A stretch of DNA of 64,000 bases from Saprospiraceae bacterium (GTDB lineage Bacteria; Bacteroidota; Bacteroidia; Chitinophagales; Saprospiraceae): assembly GCA_019638455.1 (NCBI GenBank), contig JAHBTU010000002.1, positions 282,501 to 346,500 on the forward strand. The letters are read 5' to 3'. Position numbers and translations under genes: made by a program. The notes under the pieces were generated by a model that saw nothing but the letters and a program-made list of their open reading frames with translations, searched no databases and was not told the DNA's origin. Positions within the stretch are counted from its first letter, which is position 1, and each line of letters starts with the position of its first letter. This document shows, in pieces, positions 44,431 to 53,645 of this stretch.

Positions 44431-45606
44431 TTAGTTCAACCTTTCAAAAATGCCAGCTATGCCTTGACCGCCGCCAACACATGCCGTCACCATGCCATAC
44501 TTTTGATTGCTTCGACGCATTTCATTGAGTATCTGCACCGTGAGCTTGGCTCCCGTGCAGCCAAGTGGATGGCCAAGTGCCACAGCACCTCCATTCACGT
44601 TGACAATGTCGGGATTCAGCCCCGCTTCTCTTATGACTGCAAGGGCTTGTGCGGCAAAAGCCTCGTTGAGCTCCACTGCCTGAATATCGTCGAGTTTCAT
44701 CCCTGACTGCTTCAATGCCTTAGGAATAGCTGCACAAGGGCCGATGCCCATGTAGAGCGGCTCCACTCCTGCCACGGCGCAAGCGGCCAAACGGGCAATT
44801 GGCTTTAAGCCCAACGATTTCATCAGTTCTTCCGACATCACCAGCACAAATGCCGCACCGTCGGAGGTTTGAGAGGAATTTCCCGCCGTCACTTTGCCGT
44901 CGCTCGCAAATGCTGGCCTAAGTTTCGACAGCCCTTCCAGAGAGGTATCGCGACGCACCCCTTCGTCGGTGTCAACAACATGGAACGACTCTTTGCGCTT
45001 GTCGTTTTCCACCCAAACATCGGTGACTTTTACTGGCACAATTTCATCTTTAAACTTGCCTCCATCTATGGCAGCCGCAGCGCGCTGATGGCTGCGAACG
45101 GAAAAAGCATCTGCATCCTCACGGCTGATATTCCACTTGTTGGCCACCGCTTCGGCGGTAAGACCCATGCCCACCAAATAATCAGGTGTATTTGCGGCAA
45201 TGTTGTAGTTGGGGGCAAGTTTGTAGCCAGTCATCGGGATAAATGACATACTCTCGGTGCCGCCAGCCACATAACAATGCCCCATGCCTGCACGGATTTT
45301 AGCCACGGCAATGCTGATGGTTTCGAGTCCTGAGGCGCAATAGCGATTGACGGTCATGCCCGGCACATCCTTGCCAAGTGCACGAACGGAAATGAGGCGA
45401 CCGATTTGAAGCCCCTGTTCACCTTCTGGATTGGCGCACCCCACGATACAGTCGTCCACCATTTTGGGGTCGAGTTGAGGCACGGAAGCTAAAAGGTGTT
45501 TGATAACATCAACGGCTAAGTCGTCAGGGCGATATGATTTGAATCCGCCTTTGCCAGCTTTGCCGACTGCGGAGCGGTATCCGGCAATAATATATGCTTC
45601 TTGCAT
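44431..45606 (-). CDS. Thiolase (acetyl-CoA C-acyltransferase)
   Basis: A 391-residue thiolase from ATG 45606; the open frame begins at 45648. Catalytic residues are Cys90 in [12 protein letters not shown], His in [16 protein letters not shown] and the second Cys in [17 protein letters not shown]. The N-terminus [20 protein letters not shown] is typical of the beta-oxidation FadA/PaaJ-like class. It cleaves 3-ketoacyl-CoA to acetyl-CoA in the cytoplasm, or runs in the synthetic direction. The usual partner FadB is not adjacent; the pirin gene follows after 15 bp. Confidence 0.93.
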   Translation of the reverse strand: MQEAYIIAGYRSAVGKAGKGGFKSYRPDDLAVDVIKHLLASVPQLDPKMVDDCIVGCANPEGEQGLQIGRLISVRALGKDVPGMTVNRYCASGLETISIAVAKIRAGMGHCYVAGGTESMSFIPMTGYKLAPNYNIAANTPDYLVGMGLTAEAVANKWNISREDADAFSVRSHQRAAAAIDGGKFKDEIVPVKVTDVWVENDKRKESFHVVDTDEGVRRDTSLEGLSKLRPAFASDGKVTAGNSSQTSDGAAFVLVMSEELMKSLGLKPIARLAACAVAGVEPLYMGIGPCAAIPKALKQSGMKLDDIQAVELNEAFAAQALAVIREAGLNPDIVNVNGGAVALGHPLGCTGAKLTVQILNEMRRSNQKYGMVTACVGGGQGIAGIFERLN

Positions 45607-45694
45607 GGTGGGTGGTTGGATATTTACGGTTGCTTTTTTTGCAAACATATTGGACTTGCCTTGAAACAGCCAAACGAGCCAAAAGATTATTTTT

Positions 45695-46372
45695 TCAGAA
45701 CAAAGTTGGTTGTTCGGGGAGCGCGTCGTGCAAGTCTGGTTCGTCGTAGTCGGGTTTGTTCAGTTTCTCGGAAACCCGATACATCGCCAACGATCCGTCC
45801 GCTATTGGACGTAGCATGGCGAGTACCTCATCTATTGGAAGAGGGGACAACCAATGTTCTTGCATGGTTTGGGTGAGCAGAATGGCGGGCATACGGTCGT
45901 GCATTGCCGACATTTCAAGGTTGGGTGGAGTGGTGACAATAGAAAAGGTTCGCCTCGTCTCGCCCATCTTTTTCCACTCATCCCAAATGCCCGCCATAAA
46001 CAACAGGTCTCCATTTTTCAAAAAGATGCGGTAGGGAATTTTCCGCCCACCGGGTTCGGTGCGCCATTCATAAAAACTGTCGGCGAGCACCAAGCAACGC
46101 CTACGCTGAATCGGCTCCCGAAACGACGGTTTTTCTTCGATGCCTTCTGAGCGGGCGTTCATCAATTTACCATTGTTCTTGCCATCCGCGCTCCAATGAG
46201 GCACAAGCCCCCATTCCATTGCCTGCAATGAGCGTGGCGCATCGTTGGCGATGACATATCCTTGATGGGTTGGCGCGATGTTATAGCTAATTTTTAGTTC
46301 TGGGCGTTTCACATCGCGCAGACGGGCTTCGAGTTGCTGGGGTTTTGGAGCAAAAGAGTAACGACCACACAT
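45695..46372 (-). CDS. SOS-response-associated peptidase (SRAP/YedK/HMCES family)
   Basis: A 225-residue protein from ATG 46372. The start is set by chemistry: Cys2 must be exposed after removal of Met1, giving the N-terminus CGRYSFAPK, to form the thiazolidine crosslink with abasic sites in single-stranded DNA. Other family marks are NIAPTHQGYVI, WGLVPHWSADG, NARSEGIEEKPSF, RRCLVLADSFYEW and the histidine in MHDRMPAILL. It shields abasic sites during replication. Its position beside the candidate replication origin is a coincidence or a mild contextual support. Confidence 0.95.
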   Translation of the reverse strand: MCGRYSFAPKPQQLEARLRDVKRPELKISYNIAPTHQGYVIANDAPRSLQAMEWGLVPHWSADGKNNGKLMNARSEGIEEKPSFREPIQRRRCLVLADSFYEWRTEPGGRKIPYRIFLKNGDLLFMAGIWDEWKKMGETRRTFSIVTTPPNLEMSAMHDRMPAILLTQTMQEHWLSPLPIDEVLAMLRPIADGSLAMYRVSEKLNKPDYDEPDLHDALPEQPTLF

Positions 46373-47022
46373 AATTGCGCAATGAGGGGATTTTTGTTTT
46401 AAGTTTGGCAATACTTTTAGGAAGCGATTCCGTTTTTAGGCAAACCTTGTTAGGTTTTGGAGAGGTCAAAATTAACAATTTATTCATTTCCAGGCTTTTT
46501 GTTATAAACACAGATTGTTTCGACAAGTTTTAAACAATATAAAAAATAATATACTTACATATTTGATGGTCAATGAGAACTAAGTGTTGAAAGATGTGGA
46601 AAAAACCAGTTGTTGTTCACCCCTACTCACAATCGCGGACGAGTTATGCCCAACGAATGAGTGACGGGGAGCGATGTGTGTGAGTACAGGCTTTGTTGTG
46701 CAACAAAGATTCACACGCGAGCGAGCAAAGAATAATCAAACACAGGGTTTTTAAACAAAGGCTGCACATGATGTGAAAAACGGCACAATCTATTGATTGT
46801 AAAGACGCAACCGCGTGGAGAATGTGTGCATGAAACGGGTAACTGTTATGGAAGGCGTAAAAGGAATAGACAGTTGCAAGGTTATCCACAAACTAACACG
46901 GCTAATGATGGCCGAAGGCAAAGAAATTTAAACTTATTAAATCTTATAAAGGAATACTGCTCTTGCGGAAAATGGAAAGGAGAAGGGTTCTACTTTTGTT
47001 TTGTTTTTAAAAACGCAATGCG
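46373..47022. other. 650-bp intergenic region, candidate oriC
   Basis: No gene is supported here. It contains a perfect DnaA box TTATCCACA (46882-46890, plus strand) and two relaxed boxes on the other strand: TGTGGAAAA (46595-46603) and TGTGAAAAA (46772-46780), both within TTWTnCACA. An AT-rich stretch (about 46525-46566, nearly all A/T) could unwind. A perfect short palindrome CTTTGTTGTGCAACAAAG lies at 46691-46708. Genes diverge from it on both sides, and two parS sites lie 14 kb away. A few sampled 60-bp lines suggest the plus strand is C-rich to the left and G-rich to the right. The evidence is circumstantial: only three boxes are visible and dnaA is not nearby. Confidence 0.45.
46991..46998 (+). 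promoter_or_regulatory. -7 element TACTTTTG of ctaA
   Basis: TACTTTTG fits TAnnTTTG and lies 25 bp before ATG 47023. A TTG at 46963-46965 gives a spacer of 25 bp, slightly long for a -33 element. Confidence 0.5.
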
Positions 47023-48111
47023 ATGAAATTGAAATACGCGAAAGAAGAACGCATCCCACGCGTCGTAAAAATTTGGCTCATCGTGGGGTTGTGCATGATA
47101 GCCATGCAAGTGGTAATTGGTGGCATCACAAGACTGACGGGCAGTGGTTTGAGCATCACTCGCTGGGAAATCGTAACAGGCAGTGTACCTCCTCTCAGCG
47201 AGGCAAAATGGGAATCGGAATTCGAACTATACCAACAAACTCCTCAGTATCAAAAGATTAACAGGGGAATGAGCCTAAGTGAGTTTAAATTTATTTATTT
47301 CTGGGAGTATTTCCATCGCTTGTGGGCGCGGTTGATGGGCCTGGTGTTTATCTTTCCTTTCTTGTGGTTTTTGTGGCGAGGCATGCTGTCTCGACGTTTG
47401 ATGTTGCACCTAATTGTGGTGGTTGTTTTGGCTGGTCTGGAAGGCTTTTTTGGGTGGATTATGGTGGCAAGCGGTTTAATTCACCGTCCGTGGGTGAATG
47501 CGTACAACCTTACTCTTCATCTTTGCATGGCGTTGGTGATCTTCGGCTATCTGCTCTGGACCATTTTCATTGCGTACCAGCCCCAGCCACCAGTCTTCGC
47601 CAACAATTCATTGAGGCGAATGGGCTGGTGGCTGGTAGGGGTAGCATTTTTTCAAATAGCACTCGGAGCCATGATGTCAGGTTCAAAAGCAGGTCTTTTT
47701 TACCCAACTTGGCCCGACATGAAAGGAGAATACTTCCCCGCCATCTTGCTCGACGGTAGCCATTGGGTGGCGGATAGTTTCATCCATTATGACACCAATC
47801 CCTTTATGCCGGCATTAATTCAATTCTTGCATCGAAATACGGCTTACCTGCTGACTTTCATGGTTCTGTACTTCGCATGGAGAACAAGAAAAATCATCGT
47901 GGCATCCGGCCTGCGCACTGGTGTCGTGGCATTGGTTGCGGCATTGCTGGTACAAGTATTGTTGGGTGTTGTCACGCTTATTAACTGTCGGGGTGCCATT
48001 CCTGTGGATTTGGGAGTGCTGCATCAGGCTGGCGCTGTGCTGCTTTTTGGGGTGTTGCTTTATGTAAACTATCAGATGTCGGGTCGTCGCCGCGAAATTC
48101 GAGGTTCGTGA
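47023..48111 (+). CDS. ctaA: Heme A synthase (COX15/CtaA)
   Basis: A 362-residue membrane protein with eight predicted helices. The family marks are VVIGGITRLTGSGLSITRWE and SLSEFKFIYFWEYFHRLWAR near the N-terminus, and heme-ligand histidines in FHRLWAR, LTLHLCMAL, FLHRNTAYLL and VLHQAGAVLL. With CtaB it oxidises the C8 methyl of heme O to give heme A for aa3-type cytochrome oxidase in the inner membrane. CtaB and oxidase subunits are not in this window. It has its own promoter. Confidence 0.96.
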   Translation: MKLKYAKEERIPRVVKIWLIVGLCMIAMQVVIGGITRLTGSGLSITRWEIVTGSVPPLSEAKWESEFELYQQTPQYQKINRGMSLSEFKFIYFWEYFHRLWARLMGLVFIFPFLWFLWRGMLSRRLMLHLIVVVVLAGLEGFFGWIMVASGLIHRPWVNAYNLTLHLCMALVIFGYLLWTIFIAYQPQPPVFANNSLRRMGWWLVGVAFFQIALGAMMSGSKAGLFYPTWPDMKGEYFPAILLDGSHWVADSFIHYDTNPFMPALIQFLHRNTAYLLTFMVLYFAWRTRKIIVASGLRTGVVALVAALLVQVLLGVVTLINCRGAIPVDLGVLHQAGAVLLFGVLLYVNYQMSGRRREIRGS

Positions 48112-48131
48112 AAGAAAACTATGAACTTTCC

Positions 48132-48162
48132 TTGCTCATCCCGGCGCGAGTTTCTACTTTTG
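48132..48162 (+). promoter_or_regulatory. Promoter of the rpsF-rpsR-rplI operon
   Basis: TTG at 48132-48134 and TACTTTTG at 48155-48162 with a 20-bp spacer match the Bacteroidota -33/-7 promoter. rpsF begins 49 bp after the -7 element. Confidence 0.75.
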
Positions 48163-48210
48163 CAGCCGTTTTTTCAAAAAGTTCATTTCTTTTTTTACAA
48201 CTGACTGATA

Positions 48211-48642
48211 ATGAGACATTACGAAGTCACCTTCATCGTAGATCCAGTGCTGTCGGGCGATGAAGTCAAAGCGACAGCAGAACACGTCCAAAAAGAACTT
48301 ACAGGTTTTGGGGCTACTATCGTAGCGGTGGACGAGATGGGTATTCGGCAATTGGCCTATCCCATCAACAAACGCTCTTCGGGCGTTTATTACACCATTG
48401 AGTTTGGCTGCGAGGCGGCTGATTGGTTGTCCAAGTTCGAGTTGAACCTGAAGCGCAACGAGCGCGTGATTCGCTTCCTCACCGTTAAACTCGACAAATA
48501 CGGCATCAAGTACAACGACGACAAGCGCAACGGCCGCATCGGGGTGAAGAAGAAGAAAGAAGAGGTGCCCGTTGCCGCTGAAAATGCTGCCGTCGAAGAA
48601 TTGGTGCCCGCGCCAGAAGTGGTTGACCTTGATGCAGATTAA
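48211..48642 (+). CDS. rpsF: 30S ribosomal protein S6
   Basis: A 143-residue S6. The N-terminal core begins MRHYEVTFIVDPVLSGDEV, followed by QLAYPINKRSSGVYYTIEF and a conserved strand VIRFLTVKLDKYG. The family core has about 100 residues; the C-terminal 40 (VKKKKEEVPVAAENAAVEEL and so on) are a Lys-then-Glu-rich tail, as seen in other Bacteroidota S6. S6 binds S18 on the 30S platform; rpsR is the next gene. Start ATG 48211, first gene of the operon. Confidence 0.96.
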   Translation: MRHYEVTFIVDPVLSGDEVKATAEHVQKELTGFGATIVAVDEMGIRQLAYPINKRSSGVYYTIEFGCEAADWLSKFELNLKRNERVIRFLTVKLDKYGIKYNDDKRNGRIGVKKKKEEVPVAAENAAVEELVPAPEVVDLDAD

Positions 48643-48769
48643 GGTTTTTTCACAGTCTTTCAGGGTCAACGCAAACGACAACCACCATCACTCAATTTGG
48701 TCCAGAGGCTTAGGCCGCTATAAAATGAGGGCTTGAACTTCTGGGCAATCAGCAAACAACATTCACATT

Positions 48770-49039
48770 ATGGCTGCTTCAAGAGAAGACGTTAAATTTT
48801 TAAGCAACCCGAAAATCGGGCTTCGCCGCAAAAAATATTGCCGTTTCCGCAAGTTTGGAATCAAACACATTGACTACAAGGACAGCGATTTTTTGCTGCA
48901 ATTCATCAACGAGCAGGGCAAATTGTTGCCGCGACGTATCACAGGTAATAGCCTGAAATATCAGCGTCGGGTAGCTACTGCTGTCAAACGCGCGCGTCAT
49001 TTGGGCATGCTGCCTTTCGTGGCCGACTTGATGAAGTAA
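48770..49039 (+). CDS. rpsR: 30S ribosomal protein S18
   Basis: An 89-residue S18 with the family marks [40 protein letters not shown] and [18 protein letters not shown]. It pairs with S6 on the small subunit. The 127-bp gap from rpsF is long for an operon; no ssb or priB gene, which often lies here in other phyla, is present. rplI follows after 97 bp. Confidence 0.97.
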   Translation: MAASREDVKFLSNPKIGLRRKKYCRFRKFGIKHIDYKDSDFLLQFINEQGKLLPRRITGNSLKYQRRVATAVKRARHLGMLPFVADLMK

Positions 49040-49136
49040 AAGCGGTTTCGGGGGAATTGCCTTCTGCGGTTTTCTCAACTGAAACGCGAATGCAACAACC
49101 CTATCCAACATCTTTCAACATTCAAATTCAACAGTA

Positions 49137-49607
49137 ATGAATATCATTCTGCTCGAACATATCGAAAAGGTGGGTGCCAAGCATGATGTCGTCAAAGTGA
49201 AAGACGGTTATGGCCGCAACTACCTGCTCCCAAAAGGTCTGGCTATCGTGGCCAACAAGACGAACCTTGCCAAACTCGAAGGCATGAAAAAACAAGCGGC
49301 CAAGAAAGAAGCGGCTGTGGTCTCTGCTCTTCGGGAAATGGCTGCAAAAATTGCCAACACTACCCTGAAAATTACTGCAAAGGCTGGCGAATCGAAACGT
49401 CTTTTTGGCTCCGTGACGGCACAGCATATCGTCAACGCGCTTAAAGAATTAGGCGTGGAAGCAGATAAGCGCATTGTAGAAATGCCCGACGAGGTAAAAG
49501 AACTCGGCACCTATTCTGCCACCGTAAAATTTCACCCAGAAGTGGTGCAAGAGGTCAAGTTTGAGGTCGTCGCCGAAAAAGAAGAGGTGGACGAGACCGC
49601 AGATTAG
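49137..49607 (+). CDS. rplI: 50S ribosomal protein L9
   Basis: A 156-residue L9. The N-terminal domain is MNIILLEHIEKVGAKHDVV with GYGRNYLLPKGLAIVANKTN; a long connecting helix (LAKLEGMKKQAAKKEAAVVS) leads to the C-terminal RNA-binding domain (KRLFGSVTAQHIVNALKEL). L9 sits at the base of the L1 stalk. It is the last gene of the S6-S18-L9 operon, with a strong terminator after it. Confidence 0.97.
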   Translation: MNIILLEHIEKVGAKHDVVKVKDGYGRNYLLPKGLAIVANKTNLAKLEGMKKQAAKKEAAVVSALREMAAKIANTTLKITAKAGESKRLFGSVTAQHIVNALKELGVEADKRIVEMPDEVKELGTYSATVKFHPEVVQEVKFEVVAEKEEVDETAD

Positions 49608-49635
49608 TCGCTGCGCCATCGCGTTGTTTTTACAT

Positions 49636-49680
49636 AAGAGGCAAAGCCAGAATAAGCTGGTTTTGCCTCTTTTCTTTTTT
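49636..49680 (+). terminator. Terminator of the ribosomal operon
   Basis: AAGAGGCAAAGCCAG (49636-49650) pairs with CTGGTTTTGCCTCTT (49657-49671) with one mismatch around a 6-nt loop, followed by a T-rich tract. Confidence 0.92.
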
Positions 49681-49714
49681 CTCAAAAAATAGACGTACAC
49701 ATATTTTGTCAGCC

Positions 49715-49722
49715 TACTTTTG
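49715..49722 (+). promoter_or_regulatory. -7 element TACTTTTG of the VOC gene
   Basis: TACTTTTG matches TAnnTTTG and lies 48 bp before ATG 49770. No TTG is found at the standard -33 distance. Confidence 0.5.
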
Positions 49723-49769
49723 CCTGCTTCAAAAAACTTCAACCCACAATTTGAAATCGAAATTACTTC

Positions 49770-50831
49770 ATGTTTATTTCTGGTATTCAGCAAGTTGGTG
49801 TCGGTGTGGCCAATGTTCAGGAAGCGTTCAAATGGTATCGGCAGCACTTTGGTTTCGATGTTCCAATTTTTGAAGAAGCTGCTGTGGCTGGTCTGATGCT
49901 GCCTTATACGGGCGGTCAGCCGCAGGCGCGACACGCTATTCTCGCGCTCAATCTACAGGGCGGAGGTGGCCTTGAAATATGGCAGTACACTGGCCGCACA
50001 CCCATGCCATCCGCCTTCCAGACTCAACTTGGCGACCTCGGTATTTTCATTGCGAAAATCAAATGCAAAGATGCTCAGGCTTGTTTCCACGACTTGCGCA
50101 AACGCGGTGTGAATATGTTGACCACACCTATCGCTCGCCCTGACGGACAAGAACACTTTTTTGCGAAAGACCCTTGGGGCAACACTTTTGAAATCGTAGA
50201 AGCGAATGATTGGTTTTCCAAAAGCCAGCCATACCTGACTGGGGGGGTATATGGTGCCATTATCGGAGTTTCCGACATGGGCAGTTCGGTAAATTTTTAT
50301 TCAGAAGTTCTTGGCTACGAAATAGTTGTGTACGACAAGACAGACGATTTTACTGATTGGCACGGTGTGGACGGTGGTTTTGGCCGCTATCGTCGGGTAC
50401 TCCTACGCCACGCCGATAAACGCAAAGGGCCGTTCAGTCGAATGCTTGGCGACACGGAAATCGAACTCGTGCAAAGCCTCAAACGCCAGCCGCGCAAAAT
50501 CTACGAGCATCGCTATTGGGGCGATTTGGGCTTTATCCATTTGTGTTTTGATATCACGGGCATGAACGAGATGAAAAAGTTTTGCACCGAAAAAGGCCAC
50601 GTCTTCACGGTGGACTCGAGCGGCTCGTTCGATATGGGCGAGGCGGCGGGCTATTTTTCCTACATCGAGGACCCCGACGGCACGCTTATCGAGTTCGTGG
50701 AGACGCACAAAATACCGATAATGAAAAAGTTGGGCTGGTATCTCGATTTGCGCAAACGCAGCAAGCCGGAGAAACCTTTGCCCACATGGATGCTTAGGGC
50801 GTTGGGGTTAGGGAGGGTGAAAGACAAGTAA
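49770..50831 (+). CDS. Two-domain VOC-superfamily protein (glyoxalase/dioxygenase fold)
   Basis: A 353-residue cytoplasmic protein with two vicinal-oxygen-chelate domains. The first starts ISGIQQVGVGVANVQEAFKW and ends in FAKDPWGNTFEIVEA; the second starts GGVYGAIIGVSDMGSSVNFY and ends in YIEDPDGTLIEFVETH. The glutamates in FEIVE and IEFVE are candidate metal ligands. The superfamily includes glyoxalase I, extradiol dioxygenases and 4-hydroxyphenylpyruvate dioxygenase; the spacing here does not match a characterised enzyme that I can name. It has its own promoter after the ribosomal terminator. Confidence 0.85.
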   Translation: MFISGIQQVGVGVANVQEAFKWYRQHFGFDVPIFEEAAVAGLMLPYTGGQPQARHAILALNLQGGGGLEIWQYTGRTPMPSAFQTQLGDLGIFIAKIKCKDAQACFHDLRKRGVNMLTTPIARPDGQEHFFAKDPWGNTFEIVEANDWFSKSQPYLTGGVYGAIIGVSDMGSSVNFYSEVLGYEIVVYDKTDDFTDWHGVDGGFGRYRRVLLRHADKRKGPFSRMLGDTEIELVQSLKRQPRKIYEHRYWGDLGFIHLCFDITGMNEMKKFCTEKGHVFTVDSSGSFDMGEAAGYFSYIEDPDGTLIEFVETHKIPIMKKLGWYLDLRKRSKPEKPLPTWMLRALGLGRVKDK

Positions 50832-50851
50832 TTTTGGGAGCGCGAGGCACT

Positions 50852-53452
50852 TTAAAACTCGACTTTAAACCTTGCGCGAATGCCCCAACTGGGCGCGTTC
50901 GGGTGTTCGAGGTAATTGAGCCGGCGCACATAGTCCACCCGCAGCACTTTAAAGATGTTTGCCACGCCCACACTAGCTTCCATGTATGGTTGTTTTTCCA
51001 ACGTATAAGTCAGCGGTGTGCCATTTGGAGCTGTCGGAAAATGTAGCAGCCCGTTTTCGGCGGTAGGGCGATTCGCTTCATCGAGGCCTCCCCAAAGTCC
51101 TTTAAATGACACTACTTCACGCCATTTCAGTCTTTTCAATAGGGGTACCCGATTGAAAAAAAATCCGCCAAAAGTATGTGTCATATTGATTGACGCGTAC
51201 TTATCGCTCACGAACTCCATGAAATTCATCAAATTATACGACTCCAATTGGTAGGCGTATGTCTGGTTGGCGCGGTGGATTTTCAAAAGCGGGAAAGGCA
51301 AGGTGCCAAAAACACGACCGCCTTCCAACACGACTTGCGACCATCCGAAAGGCGAGGTGTAGAAGACTTTCTCGACCTTCGCTTGCACTGAGTGATATGC
51401 ATATTCGCCACCGAGCACATCCTTGGCACCGAGGTTGTACCAAAGGCTGAACTTAGGGTACTTGTTCAGAATCGGGGTGCGATAGGTGGCGCCTTGATAA
51501 AATTTCTCATTGGGGGCGTAACGCAAAAACACGCCAAAATCCGTAGTTTGAATATCGGGGTCAAACTGGAGATTTTCCACTTCCCCATACTGGAAGTTGA
51601 GTGCGCCTGCTGGGCGTTGGCGTTCTGTTTTAAGGGTTATGGAATATGAAAAGTGGGAAGGGGTTTCCCGAAGGTATTCCATTCCAAGCACGCGGTTGTA
51701 AATCATCTTGTCGTTCACGCCACGCTTGAACGAGAGCAAAAAGTTGTCCTCTTGCACGAATTGAAGTTCCTGACCCGGAATTTTCACGTCGTCTTGATAC
51801 CATATTTTCATCTGATGGAGCGGAAAACGCCGAACCTGTTGATTGTTCAGGGAATAGGTGAAAGTTGCGTTGCCCTTCATGCGCTCATCTTTTGTGCCGT
51901 AAGCCACATAACCCTCAAATTGCAAGTTTTGAGCGAAGCTCATATTCGTGCGTCCGCCAAAGCGAGCGCGAAAACCCTCCACCTCGTTGAAACTGTAAAA
52001 TGTATTGACTGGCCCAATGTCAAAGCCTCCACCCCCGACTGTGTGATAACCTTCAAAAAGGATGCGGGCCACCGTCATAAAGCGTTTGAATGGCTTGTGA
52101 TTATTCAGGGTGTCAATGGTTTTTTGGATGCCTTGCTCTCTTTCGCTGAGTGACACATGACGATGCTCCACCCAGAATTGCTCGTTTTGGGCGGAAGCAT
52201 TTTTTTCATAACGAGTGTTGCCGCTGAATTTAAACACGCCATTGGAAATCGGCTGGCCGAGCGAATATTGACGGTAAGATGTCGTCTTGCGCCCGATGAG
52301 GCCCCGGCGGGTGGTGTCCTTCGAAGCCCCGAACTGCATCACTACGATGTCATTGCTTAGCATCAAGCCTCGCGTGGTGCCTACAAGACCATCATTCGAT
52401 TCCACCCAATCAAACTCCTGTTCGACGGTTAGGTCGCTCACCCAGTTCAGGTTAATGCCTTTTGGCACACCCAGTGCTATTTTTCGCACCGCGTAGGAAC
52501 CATCAAGTGCCACCCACATATTTCCTTCAAAAGCGAGGTCGGACTTGTTTCGTGGAGCAAAGTACAAACGAACCGCCTGTGTTTCCTTCATCGTCACAGT
52601 GTCCTGAATGTAGAATCGATAGATATTCGGGGAAATTGAGGCAAGCGGGCTGACGAACTCGACGGTAGCCAAATTGATGCGGTTGTCGTAGATATCCACT
52701 TGCTGGTACATATTCTGCACATAGCTGGAAATGCCTTGCTCATCGAAAAAGCCGGGAACGGTAGTGCTCTTTTCTCCTTTTACAAGGGTTTTTTCCTCAC
52801 GAGGGCTTTTGCGGTAGTGAACATCTGAAAGGCGTTCGTAGAGATAGAACGGCAAACTGACCACTCCAGAGGCGCTGGTGTCGGAATTGTCGAAAAGGAA
52901 TTGCATCCTGCGGAACAAAAGCCCATTGCGCAATTGGTCGTCCACGCGGTTGATGGCGAACTCCACTTTCTCGTATTGCTCGAAGTTGTAGAAATCCAAC
53001 CCCTCTCGCCGATTCTGAGATTTGTGTTCAATTACCTTTTGAATAAGTTCCACCGCCGGATTGCCCTTGTTTCGGTACTTTTCATTTCGCACCACGACTT
53101 CCTTCAACGTGTTGTTGGCTTCTTCCAAGCGGACACTCAGCCCGGCATTGGCCTGACCGGGGCGAAGATTGACGACGGCGGTCTCATAGCCCATGTACGT
53201 CACCGTCAGGCGATTGGCTGGTTCGTTGATTTCGACCTTGAAACGGCCCTCAGCGTCGGTGATGCCGCCTACATTTTTTCCTTCAAAACGAATGGTAGCC
53301 AAAGCAAGTGGCTCGCTGGTGGATGCGTCCACAACGATGCCACTGGCAGTTGTGGTGGTTTGTGCCGAAGATGGGATGGCAAAAAGAAGTAGCGAACCAA
53401 ATAAAATTAGGATGGTGAGGCGAAGGAAGAAAGCATTGGTTGGAGTTTCCAT
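50852..53452 (-). CDS. DUF5686-type outer-membrane protein with CarboxypepD_reg-like domain
   Basis: About 866 residues from ATG 53452 (ATG 53464 adds four residues). Signal peptide FFLRLTILILFGSLLLFAIPSSAQ, then a carboxypeptidase-regulatory-like beta-sandwich (ASGIVVDASTSEPLALATIRF) and a long domain of the DUF5686 family that ends as a beta-barrel (final ARFKVEF with terminal phenylalanine). These outer-membrane proteins are common in Bacteroidota; function is not established. Upstream are two operator-like sequences (53500-53516, 53628-53645) similar to those flanking the TetR gene, so it is the most likely target of that regulator. Confidence 0.88.
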   Translation of the reverse strand: METPTNAFFLRLTILILFGSLLLFAIPSSAQTTTTASGIVVDASTSEPLALATIRFEGKNVGGITDAEGRFKVEINEPANRLTVTYMGYETAVVNLRPGQANAGLSVRLEEANNTLKEVVVRNEKYRNKGNPAVELIQKVIEHKSQNRREGLDFYNFEQYEKVEFAINRVDDQLRNGLLFRRMQFLFDNSDTSASGVVSLPFYLYERLSDVHYRKSPREEKTLVKGEKSTTVPGFFDEQGISSYVQNMYQQVDIYDNRINLATVEFVSPLASISPNIYRFYIQDTVTMKETQAVRLYFAPRNKSDLAFEGNMWVALDGSYAVRKIALGVPKGINLNWVSDLTVEQEFDWVESNDGLVGTTRGLMLSNDIVVMQFGASKDTTRRGLIGRKTTSYRQYSLGQPISNGVFKFSGNTRYEKNASAQNEQFWVEHRHVSLSEREQGIQKTIDTLNNHKPFKRFMTVARILFEGYHTVGGGGFDIGPVNTFYSFNEVEGFRARFGGRTNMSFAQNLQFEGYVAYGTKDERMKGNATFTYSLNNQQVRRFPLHQMKIWYQDDVKIPGQELQFVQEDNFLLSFKRGVNDKMIYNRVLGMEYLRETPSHFSYSITLKTERQRPAGALNFQYGEVENLQFDPDIQTTDFGVFLRYAPNEKFYQGATYRTPILNKYPKFSLWYNLGAKDVLGGEYAYHSVQAKVEKVFYTSPFGWSQVVLEGGRVFGTLPFPLLKIHRANQTYAYQLESYNLMNFMEFVSDKYASINMTHTFGGFFFNRVPLLKRLKWREVVSFKGLWGGLDEANRPTAENGLLHFPTAPNGTPLTYTLEKQPYMEASVGVANIFKVLRVDYVRRLNYLEHPNAPSWGIRARFKVEF

Positions 53453-53499
53453 GATTGCAGACATGACGAAAGTGATGGGTTCTGTTTTTTAATGCTGGA

Positions 53500-53516
53500 T
53501 TAAAAGTTTGTTTAAT
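53500..53516. promoter_or_regulatory. Operator-like site, weakest copy, near the DUF5686 start
   Basis: TTAAAAGTTTGTTTAAT, about 48 bp upstream of ATG 53452. Compared with the strong copies (TTTAAACATTTATTTAAA in this orientation) it agrees at 13 of 18 positions. Confidence 0.4.
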
Positions 53517-53627
53517 ACACTGGTGTTTTAATGTTGGAGCGAATTGTTAGAAATTGTAGCTATAGACTTTCAAAAATGGAGAAATGTTGCAGCCCAGCGT
53601 GATTTTTAAATTTTTTTGACCAAAAAA

Positions 53628-53645
53628 TTTAAACGTTTGTTCAAA
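53628..53645. promoter_or_regulatory. Operator-like site upstream of the DUF5686 gene
   Basis: TTTAAACGTTTGTTCAAA agrees at 15 of 18 positions with the strong copies read in the same orientation. It is about 176 bp upstream of the DUF5686 start. Confidence 0.5.

Noticed and set aside
46644..47026. Open frames of about 80 codons on both strands in the ctaA-SRAP gap
   Set aside because: Both have atypical composition, no family and overlap each other; the region is better explained as regulatory or origin DNA.
48643..48769. Possible ssb/priB gene between rpsF and rpsR
   Set aside because: The 127-bp gap is too short for either gene and has no open frame of note.
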